DNA from: Nitrobacter hamburgensis X14 | GTDB lineage: Bacteria > Pseudomonadota > Alphaproteobacteria > Rhizobiales > Xanthobacteraceae | Assembly (NCBI RefSeq): GCF_000013885.1 | Contig: NC_007959.1 | Coordinates: 124,001 to 188,000 of the forward strand | Length of the DNA stretch: 64,000 bases | Direction: 5' to 3' | Shown here: positions 52,632-62,760 of the stretch, piece by piece | Layout of the letters: the number at the start of each line of letters is the position of its first letter | Numbering within the stretch: the first letter of the stretch is position 1 | Notes under the pieces: model-generated | What the model was told of the DNA's origin: nothing | What the model saw: the letters and a program-made list of their open reading frames with translations, nothing else | The model's database searches: none | Program-made: the position numbers and the translations under genes

Positions 52632-53857
52632 CAGCTCATCTTTCGCCCGGTGAACGGGTTCCAGCCGGTTGCCGCCAGCGCGGCCCATGCGGTGGCGCCG
52701 AGGTGGGGCCTGCGATAGTAGAAAAAGTCGGCGTTCGTGCTGGTGGGGTCGATCGACAGGCCGGTGGTCACCCTGGCGCTGCGCGTGGCGTTGAGCAGGC
52801 CTGATTCCGTTTGATCCGAGCGAAGCGCGGCCAAAATCGCCCGGCTGCGCGCAAGGTCGCCGGACATGCGATAGGCCAGCGCCGCTTGCGCGGTTCCTTC
52901 AACCCACAGACCGTCGCGGTCTCCATTGAAGTCGAAGCCTCCGGGCACAGCCAGATGCGTCTCTGCGAAACGAAGCGCGCTGCGCCACTCGGCGGGCGCA
53001 TCGGGGACCGCCATCCATGGCCAGAGCTGAACGTCGAGCGCGAGCATGGCGTCGTCAGCCGGTTTTCCGTCGGGGTTGCGTCCGAGCAGAAAGTGGTCGT
53101 CGCGAAACGAAGCGTCGAGAAGCCGCCGCGCCTTCGACGCCGCCTCGGCATATTTCGTGTCGCCCGTCAGCCGCAACAGCCAGTTGGCAACCGCGTACAC
53201 ATCTGCGTTGTGTTCGGTCGACACCCAAGCGAGCCGCACCTGGGCGGGATCGTAGCCGTGGAAACCGCCGCGAAAGCCCTCGGTTTCGGCGGCGGTGTTG
53301 CGGATGATCCACGCGAGCAGCCGCTCCGCATCGGCGAGATAGGCCGCGTCATGGGTCGCTTGATGCAGCGTCAGCAACGCCAGCGCAGCCCACGCGACGT
53401 TGCCGGTGGCGGTGCCATCCTGTGCGGGATCTTCCGCCCACAATTTCTTGTCGCTGTCCCACCAGCCTGGAAGCGCGGGCGGTCCCTTGCCGACTGGGCC
53501 GGCGCGATAGGCGTTGCGGATGCGGCCGTCATGGAACGTGCGGTCGGCGCGAACCGCCTTGCTCAGCGCGTCGCCAATCAGCCGCGCTTCCGGCAGGTTT
53601 CCACACGCCACCAACGCGATCGCGGCCAAGGCGTTGTCATAGACAAATGCCGTCGTGGCCAGTCCGCGAGGCAGATGATCTTCACCCTGCCCGGGTTCAT
53701 AGCTTCGGATAAAGACAGGCTCCGAACCGCGCGCCTGGGACGCCACAGCCCGGCTTAGCCCGGCGCAATATGGATTGTGGCTGGAGGCTGGATCGCCCAT
53801 TGCTGCGGAACCTGACGCAATCGCGATGCACAGGCCGACGATGAAGGGCCGGATCAC
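52631..53857 (-). CDS. Secreted six-hairpin glycosidase-like protein
   Basis: GTG 53857 overlaps the HlyD stop (GTGA) and gives 408 residues with a signal peptide (about 1-20, RPFIVGLCIAIASGSAAMG). The rest is rich in aromatic/Gly motifs of (alpha/alpha)6 barrels: ATTAFVYDNALAAIALVACG, GWWDSDKKLWAEDPAQDGTA, GNVAWAALALLTLHQATHDA and DFNGDRDGLWVEGTAQAALA. GH8 or GH9-type cellulases often accompany cellulose synthases, but the exact family and catalytic residues are not certain. It probably trims or binds the polymer in the periplasm. Confidence 0.65.
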   Translation of the reverse strand: MIRPFIVGLCIAIASGSAAMGDPASSHNPYCAGLSRAVASQARGSEPVFIRSYEPGQGEDHLPRGLATTAFVYDNALAAIALVACGNLPEARLIGDALSKAVRADRTFHDGRIRNAYRAGPVGKGPPALPGWWDSDKKLWAEDPAQDGTATGNVAWAALALLTLHQATHDAAYLADAERLLAWIIRNTAAETEGFRGGFHGYDPAQVRLAWVSTEHNADVYAVANWLLRLTGDTKYAEAASKARRLLDASFRDDHFLLGRNPDGKPADDAMLALDVQLWPWMAVPDAPAEWRSALRFAETHLAVPGGFDFNGDRDGLWVEGTAQAALAYRMSGDLARSRAILAALRSDQTESGLLNATRSARVTTGLSIDPTSTNADFFYYRRPHLGATAWAALAATGWNPFTGRKMS

Positions 53858-55093
53858 TTCGAAACGACCGCTTCGGTGCGGGCCGGCCAGTCTTCCCATT
53901 TCGCCGAGGTGTGGCGGTTCTGCGGCGCCTCGCGGAATTTAGCCGAGAGCCGGGCCAGTCCCGCTTTCCGATTGCGCTCATGAAGCGGTTCGGCATTGGC
54001 CGATTCCCACGAGGTCACGAAGGCCGCGAGCTGCCGCCAGGCGACCGACATCGACGGGACAACGACGCCGTTGTCCCGCGTCACCGTGACCCATTTGCCG
54101 ACCGCGCAAGGCGAAAATTGTCCAGCCGCCTCGGCGGATTCGGTGCGCAGGCCATCGCCGTTCTTTTGATCCGGCATCACCATCGCATACATTTCCCGCC
54201 GTTCGGTTTGCGGAAACGGCACCGCGTAGCGTTCATCGAGCTTGTCGCTGGTCTTCGGCAGCAGCGAGGTGATGATGCCGGACCCGAAGGGTGCTCCATC
54301 GACCCGAACATGGGTGCCGGCCGCCAGGTTCTGGCCCTGCCGGTACGAGAAGATGGCGACGACGAACTGCTGCTCGCAGTCGACCAGCGAGGCCAGCGCG
54401 TCGCCGGCACTGACATGGCGCCCCCTGGAGGCTTCGACTGTCAGGACCATGCCCCGGCCCGAAACCCGCACCTCCGCCGCGGCCAACTTGTCAAGCCGGG
54501 TGCGTTCCGCATCGATCAGCCCCTTCTGGTCGGCGAGCTGCGAAGACAATTCAGTTTCTTCGATTGCGAGCCGCTTGGCGTCAAGGTCGATATCCCGCCG
54601 CTTCTGGACAAGTGTGGCAATGGGGATCAGATCGTCGCCGACATAGATTCCTTTTTCCAAGGCGTCGAGCTGGCTGATTTTCTGGCCGAACTTCGCCTTC
54701 TCGGCGTCCGTGTTGTGAAGCGCCGCTGAATATTGCTTCAACGTCGGGTTCAACATGTCCATGCTCGCGGTGTTGCGTTCGACCATCCTGGTTTGCCGAT
54801 CGACCAGCGCCTTCTTCGCGCCGCCAAGTGAGTCGGATTCGGCGACCCTGGCGCGCAACTCCTCAATCTGCGATTTGAATTGCGATTTCAGTTGCGCCAG
54901 CTGGCCCTCGATTTCCGCATTCAGCGACGTCAGATAATCTAAGTCGGAACTCCGCTTTTCTTGCGTCGCCACCAGTTTCTGCCGTGCGTCGGACGACTTC
55001 TGCTCCAGCATGATGAGGGTGCTTCGATCGAGCCTGGCATTGGAAATGTGCGCCACCACGTCGCCGGCGTTCACCTCGCGCCCCGGTGTCGCA
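53854..55093 (-). pseudogene. HlyD-type membrane fusion protein, 5' end lost
   Basis: The frame encodes a periplasmic adaptor: a biotinyl-lipoyl half-motif (GREVNAGDVVAHISNARLD), a long coiled coil (about residues 45-205, QKLVATQEKRSSDLDYLTSL...), the second half-motif (EVRVSGRGMVLTVEASRGRH) and a beta barrel. The usual N-terminal membrane helix is missing: at about 55,094 the sequence changes to an IS5-family transposase start read in another frame. Such adaptors form part of polysaccharide synthesis/export machines. Downstream genes overlap it by four bases, so their expression may also be affected. Confidence 0.75.
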
Positions 55094-55240
55094 CAGCCGA
55101 TTGTCCGCTCCGGTCCGCCCCGGATCACCGACCTTGCCTGGCAGCAACGGTGCAATCGTTGCCCACTGCCGATCGCTCAGCTCATACCGCTTGATCCCCA
55201 TCGTGCAACTCCGTGCCAGAATCACGGAACCCTATGAATC
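55094..55240 (-). mobile_element. IS5-family 5'-end scrap inside the hlyD-like gene
   Basis: From ATG 55201 the minus strand reads MGIKRYELSDRQWATIAPLL, PGKVGDPGRTGADNRL, the exact type of start of an IS5/IS427 OrfA. About 40 bases of element end (with GATTCAT) precede it. The rest of the element is gone and the HlyD sequence begins at 55,093, so insertion was followed by deletion. Confidence 0.75.
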
Positions 55241-55280
55241 AGCGATCAGACCGCTTGGGAATCCTGAATGTCGATCCGTC

Positions 55281-55568
55281 CTAGTCGCTCAGTAGGTGTT
55301 TTAGCATCGCATCGCAGGCGACTTCGGCCTCGTCGAAAGACTTAAATGGTGAGCCGATGATCTTGATTGCGCCACGGTCTCCGTAAAGCGGACGCCATGA
55401 CGCCACATAGCCTGGCCTTGCGTGAAATCCGGCACCGGCAAAACTTTCGAAGAAACTGATTGTGAAGGAATAGCCGTCGCTATTCGCACTCCATATCTCC
55501 ATCTCCTCGACACGGTGGAATTGGAGCGCCTCTATCCGATAGGCGGGGTCTTTCGGAATCCAAGACAT
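55281..55568 (-). CDS. Conserved hypothetical protein
   Basis: ATG 55568, nine bases after GGAG, gives 95 residues: MSWIPKDPAYRIEALQFHRV, EEMEIWSANSDGYSFTISFF, YVASWRPLYGDRGAIKIIGS, PFKSFDEAEVACDAML. It looks like a small alpha/beta protein without signal peptide. No family is recognised. It lies between the IS5 scrap and glgA on the same strand. Confidence 0.55.
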   Translation of the reverse strand: MSWIPKDPAYRIEALQFHRVEEMEIWSANSDGYSFTISFFESFAGAGFHARPGYVASWRPLYGDRGAIKIIGSPFKSFDEAEVACDAMLKHLLSD

Positions 55569-55704
55569 CGCGATACTCCACATGCGATGCAGAAAATGTA
55601 ATGCTGCCGCCGCCGATTGGGAGTCCAGCGTTGAACGACGGCTTTGGGTTGCGGAAGCGCCCGGCACGTCGATAATGCTGATGAAGGCAAGTGCTACCAG
55701 GGCT

Positions 55705-57597
55705 TCACCCCGGACGCCTGTCGATCGACGATTTGTAGAGTGCTACGTATGACTTGGCCGATTTCGTCCAGCTGAAGGACTGCGCCATGGCAGATCGTCG
55801 CATGTGATCAAGGCGGTCTTTCATGCCAAAGGTCGAGAATGCCCGGCAAAGACTTCCGAGGAAACCGGGTGCCGAAGCGCGGTCGAACAAAAAGCCGGTC
55901 TGGCCGTCCACGATGGTCTCGGCGAGGCCTCCGGTGCGATGGCCGATCGGAAGCGAACCGAAGCGCTGGGCGTACATCTGGCTCAGCCCGCAAGGTTCGA
56001 AGCGCGACGGCATCAGCGTGAAGTCGCTGCCGGCGAAAATCTTCCGCGCTTCAGCATCGTCAAAGCCGATCCTCACGGCAATCGCGCGCGGTGCGCGGGT
56101 CTGCTCCTCGAGCAGCTCTTCCTCGAACCGCGTTTCGCCCTTGCCGGTGACGACGATCTGGCCGCCGGCCTCGACAATGGCTTGAGCACTCTCGATTACG
56201 AGATCGACGCCTTTTTGATGGATCAAGCGCGCGACAAGCGCGAACAACGGACCTCTCGAAACCGCAAGGCCGAACTGCTTCCGGACATCGTCGGCGTTGA
56301 GCGAGCGTTCCGCCCAGTCGCCAGCGCCGAACGGCTGGAATAGAGACGAGCAGGTCCGCGGATCCCAGCTCTCGTCGATACCGTTCAGGATGCCGGAAAG
56401 CTGGTTGCGGTCGGCCCGTCGCTTCAACAGGCCTTCGAGGCCGCAGCCAAACTCGGGGGTGGTTATTTCCCGGGCATAGGTCTGACTGACGGTCGTAAGG
56501 TGAGAGGCGTAGACTAGGCCGGCTTTGATGAACGATAGCCGGTTATAAAATTCCACGCCGTCGATGTTGAAGCTTGCCTCAGGGATTCCCAGCGGGGCGA
56601 GCGAGTTCCGGTCGAACACGCCTTGATAGGCCAAATTGTGGATCGTGAATACCGTCGGAATGTGCGCGTACTGCCATTCGAGATAGCCAGGGATGAGCGC
56701 GCATTCCCAGTCATTCGCATGGACCAGATCGACGGCCCAGTTCTTATCTACGAGCCCTCGGGCGAGCTGCGCGGCGGCATAGGAGAATGTCGCAAACCTC
56801 ACATTGTTGTCGCCCCAATCGGCCCCACGGCCGTCGGCATAGGGGGTGCCGTCTCGCTCGTATAGCTCCTGACACCGGACGACGTAGTAGCTCAGCCCGT
56901 CGGCGGTGTGCCCTAGTACCTCCTTTTCTTAGAAGGTGAGTCGTGATTCAAGATCGGGATGATCCCCGAAGCAAGAGAAGTTCGCCTTTCGAGGAAAGAT
57001 CGCAATGTGCTTGAGGCGTGTTGTCGCTCACCGGTGACGTTGCAGCGCGATTTGAAGCGAGCGCGGATAGTTCTGTTGGCGGCGGACGGGCGCAGCACCC
57101 GCTCGATCGCCAAAGAAGTCGGGGTCCAGCCGCGGATTGTCAGCCTTTGGCGGCACCGCTATGCCGATCATGGCCTTGAAGGGCTGCAAGACAAGCCGCG
57201 ACCCGGCAAGCAGCCGATCTATACGAAGGCTCCTTCACAAGCCTCAAGCAGCTTCAGGAGCACATCGATGCCTACGTCAACGCGTACAACGACAAAGCCG
57301 AGCCCTTCCTCTGGACCAAGAAAAAGGTCCGTCAACGTCGCTTCCAAGGCCGCCGTATCACTCAGCTATGATTCCGGGTACTAGGCCGATCTCGAAGGCG
57401 GGAAGGGATGCGTAGGGCGCGCATCGCCCCACGATTTCGAGGTCCTGCAAGCCTCGCAGCACAGCAGGGTAGCCGGGAATGATGAGGCGTACGTCAGCAA
57501 AACGGCGCAAGGCGCGCGGGAGAGCCTCAGATACGGCGGCAGGTCCGCCGACCTGAACAAAATCCGATACTTCTGGCGTTGCGAAAAGGATCCTCAC
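55705..57597 (-). pseudogene. glgA: Glycogen synthase glgA interrupted by an IS630-derived element
   Basis: The GT5 protein starts at GTG 57597 (RILFATPEVSDFVQVGGPAA, normally KxGGL-like) and reads to FEIGL, where the element at 56,916-57,381 begins. On the other side it resumes with GHTADGLSYYVVRCQELYER, LVHANDWECALIPGYLEWQY, IPTVFTIHNLAYQGVFDRNS, TTVSQTYAREITTPEFGCGL, GILNGIDESWDP, MPSRFEPCGLSQMYAQRFG and TGGLAETIVDG. Deleting the element and one TA gives a 474-residue frame without gaps. GlgA would add glucose from ADP-glucose to glycogen. No other glycogen-synthesis gene is next to it. Confidence 0.9.
56916..57381 (+). mobile_element. 466-bp internally deleted IS630-family element in glgA
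   Basis: The element starts GTACC and ends GGTAC and is flanked by TA on both sides (56,914-56,915 and 57,382-57,383; CTAG in the wider context), the duplication typical of IS630. Its plus-strand frame from 56,959 encodes the transposase N-terminus (MIPEAREVRLSRKDRNVLEA, ADGRSTRSIAKEVGVQPRIV, GLEGLQDKPRPGKQP), then jumps near 57,225 to the C-terminus in another frame (SLKQLQEHIDAYVNAYNDKA, TKKKVRQRRFQGRRITQL). The catalytic centre is deleted, so it is non-autonomous. Confidence 0.85.
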
Positions 57598-58119
57598 TTG
57601 TTACGCCCCATTTGCAGAGGGGAACAGTGGTTTTCACGAACCACCTTTGGAATTCCGATTGCGCTTCCCCAATCACGCGCAATTCCTGAATTCGGCGTCA
57701 CAACAAAGGTTCCTAACATCCGCGAGCGAGAAAGCATTAAAAAGTGTACACAGCCTGCGCTGCCGGATGATCGAAGATCGCGAAGGGTTAACGGCCGGCG
57801 CGCGCGTTGTGAGGGCCTGCAGGCCAACGCCGGCGCAGTTTGCGAGGAACGAAAGCACATATGTCAGATTTTTCTCGCCAGACGCATGCTTACGCAGATC
57901 GTAAAGGGCTTTCCGGCGCGGATCGAGCCTCGCCGGAGACTCCTTGGGCGGCGCTGGTTTTGACACCGGCGCTCCATCAGTCGTGAAAGCACGCGGGTGG
58001 GCCGCATCTCGCGATACGGCAATGGGATGATGCGCTCGTTGCTAGCGGCCAGGTGATGCTAACCCGCGTCAAGAAATGGTCTTGGCTGAAAGCCTGAGCA
58101 ATGAACGTTGCCAAAACGG
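57598..58119. other. Region upstream of glgA, no clear gene
   Basis: About 520 bp. A minus-strand frame from GTG 57966 (MSKPAPPKESPARLDPRRKA..., 97 residues) has a fair GGAG before it, but no match. Otherwise I see only noise. The glgA promoter should lie near 57,600-57,750. Confidence 0.35.
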
Positions 58120-58400
58120 CGCGGCCAGCAGAAAGCTATCGTCGCTTTGGCGCGTCGCCTTCCACGCTCCACCAACCGATCACGCAGGCTTTGGCATCGT
58201 AGGCTCTATCCGCCAGCAATCGCCGGGCCGGAGCGTCTGCCAGATGCTCGATGACATAGTCGCGCACGATATCGGCGCGGGCGAAGCGGGACCTGGAACT
58301 GAAGTCAGAGATCGAGCGCGTGTTCGCCGAGAACTTCGAGGTTTATAGCGCGCGCAAGGTCTGGAGGCAGATGCTGCGCGAAGGCTTTGCCGTTTCAGAC
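58120..58400. mobile_element. Mixed scraps of IS5 and IS3 transposases
   Basis: On the minus strand around 58,290-58,140 the translation HLADAPARRLLADRAYDAKA matches the AYDA motif of IS5-type transposases. On the plus strand from about 58,305 RVFAENFEVYSARKVWRQML, REGFAVSD matches the HTH_21 part of IS3 orfB. Both are short and abut one another, showing successive insertions. Confidence 0.6.
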
Positions 58401-58550
58401 CTTGAGTCTTGTCGCAGAATTCGCATTCTGCGACACTGCAAAAGTGGGCGGCGTAGTGGTTGCTTTAGTCAGGAATTGGCGCACGCCAGGCGTGGCCACC
58501 GCGCGATCTGCTACGATCATCGAAACGACGTCTTTGAACGACGCACCCCA

Positions 58551-59266
58551 ATGCCACAAGAGCCAACCATGTCCCTCACGCCCGCAGGCGCACGCGACCG
58601 CATTACACTTGGCCTCGCCTTGCTGTCCTTCGCTGCTGGGAGCATGGACGCGATCGCCTTCCTCGTCTTGGGCGGGATCTTTACCTTGGCGATGAGCGGC
58701 AACACCATCGTCCTTGGTCTTGCAATTAGTCAGGGGCATTTCAGCGCGGCGATGCACTCCTTCGCTGCCCTCCTCGGCTACGTGGCAGGGGTATCGGTAG
58801 CGTCCCTGTCACTCGCAAAATCCGAGCGCGGGAGCGGCTGGACGCTCGGCCTCGAAGCGCTCTTCCTTGCCTCCTTTGCCGCGCTGTGGCCTTTCGCGGG
58901 CGATCCTGTCCACTCATCAGTCGTCTATGGCCTCATCGTCCTTTCGGCGGTCGCCATGGGGCTGCAAGGCGCCATCGGTCGCACGATTGGTATCCCCGGG
59001 ATCATGACGGTGATCTTCACGAGCACCTATACGGCGATCGTCGGCGACCTCGTAGAGCGGACGCTGGCCGGCCATCGTCCCCTGCTTACTGGTCTTGCAG
59101 CGCAGCAACTAACCGCGCTTGCCGCATACCTCGGAGCGCCGTCGTTGGCGGCATCATCGCCACGCATTGGCTGAGGGTCACGCCCTTCCTTCCCCTTGCC
59201 GCCATTCTGGTGCTGCTCGTGGAGCTGCGTCTACGCTGGCTCCGCTTTGACAAAGGGCCGTCCTGA
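58551..59266 (+). pseudogene. DUF1275 (YoaK-like) membrane protein with late frameshift
   Basis: The protein starts at ATG 58551 or 58569 and has six hydrophobic segments: ALLSFAAGSMDAIAFLVLGG, FTLAMSGNTIVLGLAISQGH, FAALLGYVAGVSVASLSL, GLIVLSAVAMGLQGAIGRTI and TVIFTSTYTAIVGDLV. This is the DUF1275/YoaK family, of unknown transport function. One base is missing near 59,137; the last helix VVGGIIATHWLRVTPFLPLA continues in the next frame to 59,266. Without the shift, the frame ends at 59,174 with a foreign tail. A sequencing error cannot be excluded. Confidence 0.75.
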
Positions 59267-59398
59267 GCGGGCACAAACTGCAATCCGCCCAGGCTCCACC
59301 GCGTATCGGGTTGTCTTGCCAGCAGGCTTCCAGACACAGTCGCCAAATTGATGTGTTGCCGCCAGCTCAGGCGGTATCGTTGGCGCCGTCGCCCCCCG
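59267..59398. other. Short gap between convergent remnants
   Basis: Nothing recognisable; the two flanking genes converge here but no clear hairpin terminator is seen. Confidence 0.4.
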
Positions 59399-60222
59399 TC
59401 ACGTCATAGGTGGCGCCCGAGACCAGGTAGCCTCGTCGCTGGCGAGAAAGACGACTGCGGGGGCAATTGCCTCGGGAGGGAGCCAAGCCACGCCGAGCGG
59501 AGACTTGGCGCTGAGCTTTTGTTTCGCTTCAGCTTCCAGCTTGTCCAGCGGTTCAGCATTGGTCAAATCATCGATCGCTTGCGCGTATCGCTGCCTATGG
59601 CGCGTGAGCGGGGTGTCGACCAGACCGGGGATGACCGCGTTGACCGTGATTCCGTATTCCGTATTTGCCCGAGTTCCAAGGCCGCAGATTTCATCAGGCC
59701 TATGATGCCCCATTTCGAGGCCGTATAGGCTGTCCCGTACTTTGTGCCGTGCCGCCCCTGTGTCGACGACGTGACGATGATACGGCCTCCGCCGTTCTTG
59801 ACGAGGTAGGGAGCTACCGCGCGGATGGCATTGCAGGTGCTAGTGAGATTGACGTCGATCTGATCCTGCCAATCAGCACCCTCCATCTTAAGGAGAGGCC
59901 TTAATGCCTGAATGCTGGCATTGGCAAAGAGGATGTCGATCTTGCCAAAGGTTTCGGCCGTCCATGCAGCCGCTTCGCGCAAAGCGGGCAAGTTACGCTA
60001 ATCAAGCTGGCGAGAACCCCATCTGCCGCCCGCCGCCTCGACGAGCTGTCCCGTTTCATCCAATTCGTCGCGCGTGGCGGGCTCCACCTCCAGCGTCGCG
60101 CTAACGGGTCCCGCGATATCGATCCCTACAATGGTTGCACCCTCGCGTGCAAAAGCGACGGCGGTTGCCGTCCGATACCACGTGCGGCTCCTAACCTTGT
60201 TTTCCAGTCGCTTCAATGACAT
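59399..60222 (-). pseudogene. SDR-family oxidoreductase, multiply disrupted
   Basis: Read on the minus strand, the pieces are VAFAREGATIVGIDIAGPVS (with the TGxxxGxG loop destroyed), a stop near 60,000, then FGKIDILFANASIQALRPLL, INVNL-like IDVNLTSTCNAIRAVAPYLV, IIVTSSTQGRHGTKYGTAYT, ASKWGIIGLMKSAALELG and, after another shift near 59,680, YGITVNAVIPGLVDTPLT and ASDEATW. The catalytic Ser, Tyr (GTAYTASK) and Lys are recognisable but lie in different frames. It resembles mycofactocin-type SDRs. It is clearly non-functional. Confidence 0.8.
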
Positions 60223-60639
60223 CGACTTGTTCCTTCCTATTGTGTCAGCGCATTGATTTCAGCGACGCAGGCTCAAGCCAAGTCCGATTCATCCCCTGCC
60301 CGCGAAGATGAGGTCGATGCCGAGCAAGATCCCGATGACATAAAGGCTGGAAACAGCCAGTGCGTGCAAGCGTAGAGATTTTGTCAAGGGGTGTGCAGCG
60401 GCCTCTGTCCTGTTGCTGCCGAGCATCGCCAGCGCCGCCAAAGGCAACAACGCGAATAACGCACCGGTCTCAGGTACCGATTTGCACATCGAGAAATCGA
60501 TCAAGGCCAACTTCGGCGGTGGCTTCTCGGTACGGGCTCACTTACGGCGCCGCTGGCGGGCGCGCTGACTCAGTCGCAGGGCGTGTCGCGCGCGTTGCTT
60601 ATTCTGGGGGCGGGATTCCTGGCCCGTTACTCTGCTTTG
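60223..60639. other. About 420 bp with no confident gene
   Basis: A minus frame at 60,289-60,510 (MALIDFSMCKSVPETGALFA..., two hydrophobic stretches) could be a membrane-protein scrap but has no match. The rest is noise. Confidence 0.3.
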
Positions 60640-60850
60640 CTTTCTGGCCGTAAGCCCCCCTCCGGCAGCGTGTGCATTGTGGCCGCGACCGGAACGATTG
60701 TGCGCGAGGTCAAGATCGCCAGCGATCCCGAGGCACTCGTCCGCTATTTCGACGAACTGGAATTACCTGTCGGCCGCATTGGGCTCGAAGCCGGGCTATT
60801 GTCACAATGGCTGCATGCCGGGCTTATGGCTGCGAGGCGCTCGAGTTCGA
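60640..60850 (+). pseudogene. IS110-family transposase N-terminal fragment
   Basis: The plus strand reads GSVCIVAATGTIVREVKIAS, DPEALVRYFDELELPVGRIG, LEAGLLSQWLHAGLMA. This matches the first part of the DEDD domain of IS110 enzymes (IGLEAGPLSQWL). Nothing after about 60,850 follows the family. It is a different IS110 part from that at 41,660. Confidence 0.65.
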
Positions 60851-61534
60851 GGCCGAAGCGAACATTATCCGCGATTCGATTCGGCGGACCGACGAGATCG
60901 CTTCGCGTTTCGCAGGTGTGTAGGGCGCGGTTTTCAGCCGAGTCCCGCGTGCTATGTTCGCTTTGGTAGGGACTGCTCGTTTTGCTGCACCACACTGACC
61001 TTAATGGCCCGCTTGACGCGTCCTGGCTCCCCAAAGCCGTCACCAGTCTCGGGCGGCTTATGACGTAGAAATTTGCACGTCAGAACCGGTCCGCCGCAAC
61101 CGATCTCCACACGACATCGAGCAACAACCAGCCTTCTCCCAAAGCTTCCGAAAGACGAAGTCGTCAAAGCAATTGCGAGCGCATGAACGGAAAAAGCCAC
61201 TCCGTCATTGAGGCCGACTTCTGATGTGAGGCTGAATCTGATTTCACCACCCTCTACCTTCGGCCGGCGGTCCGACTGAAGTCGGCCGCAAGAACCGGAT
61301 CGGTCGGAGCAATGGCTGCGGCGATCAGAAGGGCCGAAGCCAATGGAAGGCTCGGAACGACGGCGCCGCGTCGCTATTCCCGCGGATCGCCGCTTACATG
61401 CCACCTTATAGACCAGGTATGGGCCGTGCCGCCGCCGTCGGTGATCCAGTAAGGCAGATAAAATGAACCCGCGCGATCGGGAGGCGTTAGTAGTCAACTC
61501 TTGAAGCACGCGTAGCACCAGTTCTCAGGCCACA
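60851..61534 (-). pseudogene. Cation:proton antiporter scrap and surrounding debris
   Basis: Around 61,365-61,180 the minus strand reads PLASALLIAAAIAPTDPVLA, ADF, then, one base shifted, KVEGGEIRFSLTSEVGLNDG, VAFSVHALAIALTT. This is the core (APTDPV, SExGLNDG) of a CPA1-type Na+/H+ antiporter. About 60 residues remain of some 400. The rest of the interval shows no gene. Confidence 0.65.
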
Positions 61535-62171
61535 ATGAGTGCACGTCGGACCTCCGCAAAGATCTTCGGCTTGAGGCCAAGCCATCCATTTCCCGTGGAT
61601 GTGAAGCCCGCTCAAGCGGATGTCGAGATCGCACAAGCAATCGCGCACCATACCTCACCTGTTCCCGAGGAAATCGCCAAGGCGTTGACATTGGGGGGCA
61701 GATGAGAAGGTCTTGCTCGTTCTGGCCGCCATCGGATGGATGGCTTCGCGAGGCGGCGGTGAACAGCTTCGGCGAGCCGGCAACCATGCGCTGCTGGTCA
61801 CAGTGGCGTCCTCATTATTGCCGCACGGTATAAAGCTAATTTTCGATCAAACTCGTCCCGATCGAACAACGGTGCTGGGGCATGTCCACGGCATTTCGTT
61901 CTCTGGCAAACGCGACGATGCTTTTCCCTCGGGGCACGCACTCCATATGGGCGCGTTAGCCTCCGCAGCCGGCGCCTTGCCGACTGGACCGCGGCGAACG
62001 ATCCGAGCCATCGCGGTGGGCCGTTCTCTCACTCGAGTCGCGGTCTTGGCGCATTGGGCGTCGGATGTACTCGCCGGGTTCGCGCTCGGCGCGGTTCTGG
62101 AGCGGCTCCTTCGGCTATGGACCGGATATCCGCCCGAACTCTTGGAGGAGAAAGAGGATGCCGATCGTTGA
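61535..62171 (+). pseudogene. PAP2-family phosphatase with early frameshift
   Basis: ATG 61535 opens SARRTSAKIFGLRPSHPFPV and continues to ALTLGG; an extra G in a run near 61,697 shifts the frame, and the protein goes on as ADEKVLLVLAAIGWMASRGG. The three phosphatase motifs are intact: KLIFDQTRPDR, FPSGHALHMG and SLTRVAVLAHWASDVLAG (Arg, His and Asp in place). Such enzymes dephosphorylate membrane lipids. Translation could also restart at 61,713, so partial function is conceivable. The stop overlaps the cupin gene by 14 bases. Confidence 0.7.
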
Positions 62172-62760
62172 AGATCTCAAGGAGTATGCGGAGCGCGCCA
62201 CCGGACTGCGGCGACCGGGCAAGCGTGCAGTTGCAAACTTCGTGCGGCAACGCAACCCGCACGGCGTCCGCTTCAGAGATGACGGTCTGGTGCCCAATCA
62301 TCCTCGTTGGCCGTTAATCCTCTATCGAGGCGCGGTCCACTTTGACGAGCGCCTCGATCCGGCGGCCGTGTTCGAAGACTTATTCGAAGCCAATGGATGG
62401 GGCGATACCTGGCGCAACGGCATCTACGATTATGTGCATTACCACTCCCGGATCCATGAGGCGCTGGGGATCGCGCGCGGCAAAGCTCGGGTCCGTTTCG
62501 GTGGCAAAACCGGCCGGACCTTCGCGTTAAAAGCGGGAGATGTCGCGGTGCTGCCCGCCGGGACGGGCCACCGCAGTCTCTCCGCCTCCGCGGATTTCCT
62601 AGTCGTTGGGGCTTATCCACCGACGGGAACGTACGACGTTTGCACGAGCATCGAAGACCGTGCCCGCGCTCTCGGGAACATTCCCAGGGTATTGCCACGC
62701 AAGGATCCGGTCTACGGAAAGGAAGGACCACTATCGAAGCTCTGGAGGCGGCCGAAATGA
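62158..62760 (+). CDS. YjlB-like cupin protein
   Basis: ATG 62158 follows GGAGGAGAAAGAGG and gives 200 residues. The cupin core has WRNGIYDYVHYHSRIHEALG (metal-type His), GKARVRFGG, LKAGDVAVLPAGTGHRSLSA and LVVGAYPPTGTYDVCTS. The pattern 'H-x-R-x-HE-x-LG' then 'LPAGTGH' is that of the small cupins near YjlB. The enzyme reaction is unknown. It overlaps the PAP2 and DUF3147 neighbours, indicating one operon. Confidence 0.8.
   Translation: MPIVEDLKEYAERATGLRRPGKRAVANFVRQRNPHGVRFRDDGLVPNHPRWPLILYRGAVHFDERLDPAAVFEDLFEANGWGDTWRNGIYDYVHYHSRIHEALGIARGKARVRFGGKTGRTFALKAGDVAVLPAGTGHRSLSASADFLVVGAYPPTGTYDVCTSIEDRARALGNIPRVLPRKDPVYGKEGPLSKLWRRPK

Noticed and set aside
60952..61518. 188-codon minus-strand frame as an intact gene
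   Set aside because: Only about 40 residues match an antiporter and the neighbouring motif lies in another frame, so it is a pseudogene scrap.
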